Assembly: GCA_030597775.1 (NCBI GenBank) | Contig: JAUVRF010000107.1 | Coordinates: 1-6,442 of the forward strand | DNA from: Methanobacteriota archaeon | GTDB taxonomy: Archaea > Thermoplasmatota > DTKX01 > GCA-020343715 | Reading direction: 5' to 3' | Length of the DNA: 6,442 nt | Shown here: one piece after another, positions 1-4,002 of the stretch | How positions within the stretch are numbered: position 1 is the stretch's first letter | Layout: each line of letters starts with the position of its first letter | Notes under the pieces: generated by a model | What the model was told of the DNA's origin: nothing | The model's input: only the letters and a program-made list of their open reading frames with translations | The model's database searches: none | Program-made: the position numbers and the translations under genes

Positions 1-1146
1 ATCGATGCCATTGCCCAGGACATGGGACCTCGTTGGGCCAAGACTGGTCTGCTCTACGACCCCAGGACCGTCCGAGGGGTGGCCGGACGGCTGGCGTATC
101 ACGACATCGACGTGGTGGTGGACCCTGTTCTCGTTGCGGGTTCCGGTGACGCTCTCTCCGAAAGTGGTCTGCTGGATGCCATTGTGGCAAACCTCCTTAC
201 CAGGGCCACGCTGGTGACCCCCAACGTGGATGAGGCGTCCCAGATGCTCGGTGGTAAGCAGATCGCCACGGCAAAGGAGATGAGGAAGGCGGCCACGGAC
301 ATCGTGGGGTTGGGCCCCTCCGCCGTGCTGCTCAAGGGTGGTCACATGCTCGGGACGATCGACGTGGTGGACATCCTGTGCACCGGTCCAGGGGAGTTCC
401 AGGAGTTCCGGCACGCGCGACTACCCGGCTCATTCCACGGCACAGGTTGCACACTCTCCGCCCTCATCACAGGATATCTGGCCAAGGGTGAGCCGCTGGA
501 GAGGGCGGTGGGGCGTGCTGAGCGGGTCCAGCATACCATGATGGCATCGGCGTACCCGGTGGGAGGGGGTGCGTTGTTCCTGGACCACATGGCCCCCGTC
601 AAGATGGCGGCCCTCAGGTGGGAGGTGGCCCGCCATGTGAGGCTGGGCGCCCGGCAGCTGGAGCTGATGCTCACCGATGAGTGGCTTCCCGAGATCGGGA
701 CCAACATCGTGTTCGCCCTGCCCCAAGCGTCGGTGGCAGACGAGGTGGCCGCCCTGACTGGACGCATCCACCGCGTGTGCAAGCACGCCCAGGCTTTGGG
801 TCACGTGAACTTCGGAGCCTCCAAGTACATGGCAAAGGTGGTGCTGGCCGTGATGACCGTGGACGAGTCCATGCGGGCGGCCGTGAACATCAAGCGCAGC
901 CCGGACCATCTCAGGCGTGCCCGGGAGGCCGGGCTCGTCGTCGCATCCTTCGAACGGAGCATGGAGCCCGCTGATGCGCCCAAGGACATCGAGTGGGGAA
1001 CATTGGAGGCCATCCGCGTGACGGGGGCGGTACCCGACGTCATCGAGGATGCGGGTGGTCAATGCCTGGAACCCGTGATGAGGGTGCTGGGTCACGACCC
1101 GGCAGAGCTGGTGGACAAGGTCCGCAGGATAATGGCCGTCGATTGA
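1..1146 (+). CDS. thiDN: Bifunctional HMP-P kinase / thiamine phosphate synthase (ThiD-ThiN fusion), 5' end missing
   Basis: The reading frame is open from base 1, so 381 residues are visible. About 60 N-terminal residues of a normal ThiD are missing, and the ATG at 22 is internal. Visible residues 1 to about 190 are the C-terminal part of the ThiD ribokinase-fold kinase, which phosphorylates hydroxymethylpyrimidine phosphate. It carries DPVLVAGSG (from residue 41), a TPNVDEAS segment, VLLKGGH, and the anion-hole motif GTGCTLS with Cys150. From about residue 200 a ThiN domain follows, which in archaea joins the pyrimidine and thiazole units into thiamine phosphate. It shows EIGTNIVFALP, GRIHR (Arg255), FGASKYMAK, VNIKRS, EWGT and a final EPVMRVLGHDP block. 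The fusion makes an enzyme more likely than a ThiN-type repressor, because no DNA-binding domain is present. One oddity is Tyr276, where ThiN enzymes usually have His. The gene ends 6 bases before the convergent antiporter stop. Confidence 0.93.
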   Translation: MDAIAQDMGPRWAKTGLLYDPRTVRGVAGRLAYHDIDVVVDPVLVAGSGDALSESGLLDAIVANLLTRATLVTPNVDEASQMLGGKQIATAKEMRKAATDIVGLGPSAVLLKGGHMLGTIDVVDILCTGPGEFQEFRHARLPGSFHGTGCTLSALITGYLAKGEPLERAVGRAERVQHTMMASAYPVGGGALFLDHMAPVKMAALRWEVARHVRLGARQLELMLTDEWLPEIGTNIVFALPQASVADEVAALTGRIHRVCKHAQALGHVNFGASKYMAKVVLAVMTVDESMRAAVNIKRSPDHLRRAREAGLVVASFERSMEPADAPKDIEWGTLEAIRVTGAVPDVIEDAGGQCLEPVMRVLGHDPAELVDKVRRIMAVD

Positions 1147-1152
1147 GCGGTC

Positions 1153-2343
1153 TCACAGCATGAAGGCGATACCGGCCAGCAGCAGGAATATCGCTACGAG
1201 CATCGCGCCATCGAACCAGGTCGCCTGGCCATCCAGGACGATGACGATCGCGATGACCAGTGTGGCGATCATGGCGATGAGCCCGAGGGGTGTGAACACC
1301 AGGGCCATGAAGTTGCCGATAGCGAGGCTGATGAACACCAGCATCGGAATGACGAGGAGGGCGATCTGTACCGAGCTTCCCAAGGCGATCTGGACGGACA
1401 GCTCTATCCGCCCCCTCCATGCCATTAGGATGGCTGACGAGTGCTCGGCCGCGTTGCCGACCAGGGCGATGATGACGACGCCCATGAAGAACTCCGACAC
1501 GCCCGCACCCTCCATGATGTGCTCGATCTCTCCGATCATCAGCTCCGCGATCCCGACAACGCAGACCATGGTGACCGCCAGCATCAGGATCGCCGTCCGG
1601 GTGGGCCAGGTGGCCAGGTCGGGCTCGGGCTTCCGCGTCCGTTCGATGGGCACGTCCTCTTGACCGTCGAAGTAACGCTTGTGAGTACGCATCGAGAAGA
1701 GCATGTACAGCAGGTACACGCCCATCAGGACCGCGGCCACGAACAGGCTCATGGTGACGACCTCATCGGGGAAGTGGCCGATCTCCTCGAAACCGTAGGT
1801 AGCGTAGAAGTAGAGGGAGGGCAGCATCACCCCGACCACCGATACCGTCAGCATGGAGATGGTCGCGGAGGCCGTTATGCGGCTGTAGTTCATCACGGGG
1901 AACTTGTAGCCACCGGCCAGGAAGCTCAGGCCCAGGACCAGGAGCACGTTGATAATGATCGACCCGACAAGTGAGGCTCTAGCCAGGTCGATGTGACCCC
2001 TGTTGATCGCCACTATCGCGATGATCAGCTCCGTGGCGTTCCCGAAGGTGGCAAGCAGGAAGGCCGAGAGGCCGGGTCCGGACCTGATGGCGAGCTCCTC
2101 GGTCGCTCGGCCCATGAGCAGGGCCAGGGGCATTATGGCGGCCGTGGCGCCTATGAAGATGACCAACGATGAGCCACCTGCCATCTTGGCGATTATCGCG
2201 ATGGGAGCCCCGATGAGCAGGAACAGGGCGGCCTTCTCCAGCCTGCTGAGCCGTAGGCTCGTGTTCACGAGCTCATCGATCTCCTCCCCGAGATCGAACT
2301 CCTCGGTCAACTCTTCATCATCCTTCTCAGCAGCCTCGACCAT
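1153..2343 (-). CDS. Ca2+/H+ antiporter of the CaCA superfamily, CAX type
   Basis: This 396-residue integral membrane protein probably exports Ca2+ (or a similar divalent cation) in exchange for protons. It has the two-fold inverted repeat of the CAX family. The first alpha repeat is FGNATELIIAI (GNATE at 101-105), followed by ASLVGSIIINVLLVLG. The second is VGNAAEHSSAI (GNAAE at 296-300), followed by IALGSSVQIALLVIP. Glu105 and Glu300 are the expected ion-binding acids. About ten or eleven hydrophobic segments are visible from residue 38 to the end, and a hydrophilic loop at about 218-248 separates the two halves. Length is normal for the family. The first 24 residues are unusually acidic, with 13 Asp/Glu. 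The ATG at 2343 is chosen because a TATA-like box lies about 30 bases upstream, giving an almost leaderless message; no Shine-Dalgarno is visible. The gene is divergent from the PHP gene and convergent with thiDN. The exact ion cannot be read from sequence alone. Confidence 0.93.
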   Translation of the reverse strand: MVEAAEKDDEELTEEFDLGEEIDELVNTSLRLSRLEKAALFLLIGAPIAIIAKMAGGSSLVIFIGATAAIMPLALLMGRATEELAIRSGPGLSAFLLATFGNATELIIAIVAINRGHIDLARASLVGSIIINVLLVLGLSFLAGGYKFPVMNYSRITASATISMLTVSVVGVMLPSLYFYATYGFEEIGHFPDEVVTMSLFVAAVLMGVYLLYMLFSMRTHKRYFDGQEDVPIERTRKPEPDLATWPTRTAILMLAVTMVCVVGIAELMIGEIEHIMEGAGVSEFFMGVVIIALVGNAAEHSSAILMAWRGRIELSVQIALGSSVQIALLVIPMLVFISLAIGNFMALVFTPLGLIAMIATLVIAIVIVLDGQATWFDGAMLVAIFLLLAGIAFML

Positions 2344-2369
2344 TGGACGGGTCTATCGAGTAGGTGATT

Positions 2370-2376
2370 GTTATAT
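2370..2376 (-). promoter_or_regulatory. TATA-like box of the antiporter gene
   Basis: On the minus strand this reads ATATAAC. Its centre is about 30 bases upstream of the antiporter ATG at 2343, which places the predicted transcription start within a few bases of the start codon. It is one of two AT-rich patches in an otherwise GC-rich divergent gap. Confidence 0.5.
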
Positions 2377-2404
2377 CCATCGCTGGCGCAGGATTTATCG
2401 ATGG
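2377..2404. repeat. Inverted repeat CCATCG/CGATGG in the divergent promoter gap
   Basis: The arms CCATCG (2377-2382) and CGATGG (2399-2404) are perfect complements, separated by 16 bases. They sit between the two TATA-like boxes and overlap the end of the plus-strand one. The repeat could be an operator shared by the two divergent genes, but a 6-bp pair at this spacing can easily arise by chance. Confidence 0.25.
2394..2399 (+). promoter_or_regulatory. TATA-like box of the PHP gene
   Basis: TTTATC stands out in GC-rich surroundings, with its centre 27.5 bases before the GTG at 2424. That is the archaeal TATA-to-transcription-start distance, so the message would begin at or next to the start codon. 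The same spacing is seen before the beta-helix gene. This element is the main reason for choosing GTG 2424 over the in-frame GTG at 2364, which would place the box inside the coding region. Confidence 0.5.
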
Positions 2405-2423
2405 GCGAGGCGTTCCCGGAGCC

Positions 2424-3245
2424 GTGCCTCTACCTTACCGCGACCTGCATGTCCACACCAACCACTCCCACGATTGCCGTGACCCGGGGTCCACCTTCGA
2501 GAACCTGGCAAGGTTGGGCCACGAGGCTGGCATCGCCGTCGGCTTCGCGGACCACCTGGACGCCAGGCATTTCGAGGAGGAGGACCTGTGCTTCCGGGAG
2601 GAGAACATCGGGGCCTATCTCGAGGAGTTCGACGAGGTCAAGGCCCGGTTCCCGGAGACCACCCTGGGAGTGGAATTGGAGTTCTACCCGGACCGACCGG
2701 ACCTCATGGAGCTCACCCGCGAGTGGCTTGACCGCCACAGAAGGGACCTGGACCGGGTGCTGGGCTCCGCCCACTTCGTCTTCAGCGACTTCGCGGTCAC
2801 CTGGCACGTCCACCTGCGCCAGCTTGTCGGGAAGCGGACCTTCGAGGATATCATGGACGAGTACATCCGGGGCGAGAAGGCGATGCTGGCCTCGGGGTTG
2901 GCGGACTGCATGCCCCACGCCGATGTGGTCTTCCGCGGTCACAGGGGTATCTTCGAGGTCGAACCCGATGTCCAGCGCAGGGGGCAGGAGGAGATCCTGG
3001 ACCTCTGCCGTAACGCCATCGGTAGAGGGATGGCCATCGAGGTCAACCTCCTGGGAATGGTGGACGGGTCCCATCCGGACCCCAGCCCATCGTGGGACAT
3101 GGTCCAGGTCCTCGCACGCGAGGGGGCCAGATTCTATGTTGCGTCGGATGCTCACGACGCTGCTGGCTACTCGAAAGGCATCCCCCTGGTGATCGAGACC
3201 CACGAGCGTTTGAAGGGGATGGGGGCGGAGCTCTACCTCGGATGA
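2424..3245 (+). CDS. PHP-domain metal-dependent phosphoesterase, histidinol-phosphatase-like
   Basis: This 273-residue cytosolic enzyme covers essentially one PHP domain. The metal-binding motifs are all present in order: DLHVHTNHSHD (His9, His11), FADH (His44), GVELEFYP (Glu84), GSAHF (His117), MPHAD (His165, Asp167) and SDAHD (Asp242, His244). These residues are known in the family to hold a two- or three-metal centre that hydrolyses phosphate esters. Order and length resemble HisK/HisJ-type histidinol phosphatases, but no his genes lie nearby, so the substrate is unproven. The GTG at 2424 is preferred because the PHP fold begins six residues later and a TATA-like box lies 27 bases upstream. 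The GTG at 2364, in the same frame, would add 20 residues unlike the family. GGAG at 2418-2421 is too close to the start to be a good ribosome-binding site. The gene probably stands alone, since the next gene has its own promoter-like element. Confidence 0.87.
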   Translation: MPLPYRDLHVHTNHSHDCRDPGSTFENLARLGHEAGIAVGFADHLDARHFEEEDLCFREENIGAYLEEFDEVKARFPETTLGVELEFYPDRPDLMELTREWLDRHRRDLDRVLGSAHFVFSDFAVTWHVHLRQLVGKRTFEDIMDEYIRGEKAMLASGLADCMPHADVVFRGHRGIFEVEPDVQRRGQEEILDLCRNAIGRGMAIEVNLLGMVDGSHPDPSPSWDMVQVLAREGARFYVASDAHDAAGYSKGIPLVIETHERLKGMGAELYLG

Positions 3246-3273
3246 CTGGCCTATGAGGGCCTCATCGGGCCAG
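3246..3273. repeat. Nested inverted repeat directly after the PHP stop codon
   Basis: Outer arms CTGGCC (3246-3251) and GGCCAG (3268-3273) are perfect complements. Between them lie a second perfect pair, ATGAGG (3253-3258) and CCTCAT (3260-3265). In RNA this would fold as a 6-bp outer stem, a small internal bulge and a shorter inner stem with a 5-base loop. It starts on the base after the TGA. A role in transcript 3'-end formation or stability is plausible, but there is no following T-run of the kind seen at archaeal terminators. Confidence 0.5.
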
Positions 3274-3314
3274 CGTACCACCCAATCCTCAATAACAGTA
3301 CTGGCAAGCAAAGG

Positions 3315-3323
3315 TATTTTAAG
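3315..3323 (+). promoter_or_regulatory. TATA-like box of the small GTPase gene
   Basis: TATTTTAAG is preceded by a purine-rich AAAGG that could act as the TFB-binding element. The TTTAAG core is centred at 3320.5, predicting a transcription start near 3345-3350. That leaves a leader of about 25-30 bases before ATG 3376. The same TTTAAG core occurs upstream of the beta-helix gene. Confidence 0.6.
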
Positions 3324-3344
3324 CTCCTTAGTAATCCAAAGTCA

Positions 3345-3361
3345 CCACGAGGGTGTCGTGG
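3345..3361 (+). promoter_or_regulatory. Perfect hairpin at the predicted transcript start of the GTPase gene
   Basis: CCACGA (3345-3350), loop GGGTG (3351-3355) and TCGTGG (3356-3361) form a perfect 6-bp stem with a 5-base loop. It lies about 27 bases after the TATA-like box, so it would be either the first structure in the mRNA leader or an operator over the start site. It ends 14 bases before ATG 3376. The alternative GTG start at 3358 would be buried in its right arm. Confidence 0.45.
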
Positions 3362-3375
3362 ATTGGGTGGGTCAG

Positions 3376-3924
3376 ATGACCGAACTCGAGCAGAGGAAGT
3401 ACAAGATTTGCCTCATTGGCGAGAACGCGGTGGGGAAGACCAGCCTCATCCAGAGGTTCGTCCACGATGAGTTCTCCGACCATTACCTGACCACTATTGG
3501 CACCAAGATATCCAAGAAGGATGTCGTGGTGACGTACCCCGACCAGAACAAGAAGTACGACATCACGATGATGATCTGGGACATCATGGGCCAGAAGGGC
3601 TTCAGGCCCATATTGAGCCACTCGTACTTCCACATGGCCAAGGGTGGTATCGCCGTTTGCGACCTGACCCGTCCCCATACCTTGGAGGAGCTCACGGGCT
3701 GGATCGAGTCGATGTTCGAGATCACCGGCAAGATCCCGGTGATCGTGGTGGCCAACAAGAACGACCTCACCGACGAGATCCGCATCAAGGAGGAGGACAT
3801 CGCCAACCTCGCGGAGCAGTACGATGCACCCTTCCTCTACACCTCGGCCAAGAACGGGGCCAACGTCGAGGAGGCGTTCCTCTCCATCGGCCGAATGGTC
3901 ACCGAGCACCAGTTCCAGGTCTGA
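3376..3924 (+). CDS. Ras/Rab-like small GTPase
   Basis: This 182-residue protein is a single Ras-superfamily G domain, a GTP-driven molecular switch, with every nucleotide-binding motif intact. G1 is GENAVGKTS (15-23, Lys21). G2 lies in HYLTTIGTK (Thr40 or Thr43). G3 is WDIMGQ (68-73), keeping the catalytic Gln73. G4 is NKND (127-130) and G5 is TSAK (156-159). The order and spacing, and a segment like the Rab YYRGA region (SYFHMAKGG), place it nearest the Rab/Ras group rather than Era/Obg-type bacterial GTPases. The C-terminus ends FQV with no cysteine, so eukaryote-style prenylation is excluded and it is probably cytosolic or held at the membrane by a partner. I chose ATG 3376 because the fold starts nine residues later and a weak GGTG ribosome-binding site lies at 3366-3369. 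In-frame GTGs at 3358 and 3367 are possible alternatives. The frame runs upstream to ATG 3253, but that codon lies in the inverted repeat and before the promoter. The partner and effector are unknown. Confidence 0.92.
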   Translation: MTELEQRKYKICLIGENAVGKTSLIQRFVHDEFSDHYLTTIGTKISKKDVVVTYPDQNKKYDITMMIWDIMGQKGFRPILSHSYFHMAKGGIAVCDLTRPHTLEELTGWIESMFEITGKIPVIVVANKNDLTDEIRIKEEDIANLAEQYDAPFLYTSAKNGANVEEAFLSIGRMVTEHQFQV

Positions 3925-3951
3925 TGGACAGGCCATTGGAACGGTCAGAGC

Positions 3952-3995
3952 GATAGAAACCATTCCAACAACTTTAAGACCGACCAGATTCTATC
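3952..3995. repeat. 7-bp inverted repeat flanking the beta-helix gene TATA box
   Basis: GATAGAA (3952-3958) and TTCTATC (3989-3995) are perfect complements placed on either side of the TATA-like box. A second pair, TTGGAA (3936-3941) and TTCCAA (3963-3968), lies just upstream. Either could bind a regulator, but the arms are short and the spacers long (30 and 21 bases), so chance is a real alternative. Confidence 0.25.
3973..3978 (+). promoter_or_regulatory. TATA-like box of the beta-helix protein gene
   Basis: TTTAAG is centred 27.5 bases before ATG 4003, so transcription is predicted to start at the A of the start codon and give a leaderless message. There is no Shine-Dalgarno before that ATG, which agrees. 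The 78-base gap after the GTPase stop holds nothing else I can identify. Confidence 0.55.
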
Positions 3996-4002
3996 TCGTG
4001 CC

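Noticed and set aside
430..1095. 221-codon minus-strand frame opposite the ThiN domain
   Set aside because: His- and Gly-rich translation typical of an antisense shadow, with no family resemblance.
1147..1152. Terminator between thiDN and the antiporter gene
   Set aside because: Only six bases with no T-run or hairpin on either strand.
2364..2423. GTG 2364 as start of the PHP gene
   Set aside because: It would put the TATA-like box inside the coding region and add 20 residues that the PHP family does not have.
2430..3311. 293-codon minus-strand frame opposite the PHP gene
   Set aside because: The plus strand carries every PHP metal motif in order. The minus frame shows no motif and has no promoter-like element.
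3253..3375. N-terminal extension of the GTPase from ATG 3253
   Set aside because: The ATG lies inside the inverted repeat after the PHP stop and upstream of the TATA-like box. The 41 extra residues are unlike any small GTPase.
3922..4002. Possible stop-codon readthrough joining the GTPase to the beta-helix protein
   Set aside because: The two genes share a frame with no second stop between them, but the gap contains a good promoter element. A cytosolic GTPase fused ahead of a signal anchor makes little sense, and one shared frame in three is chance.
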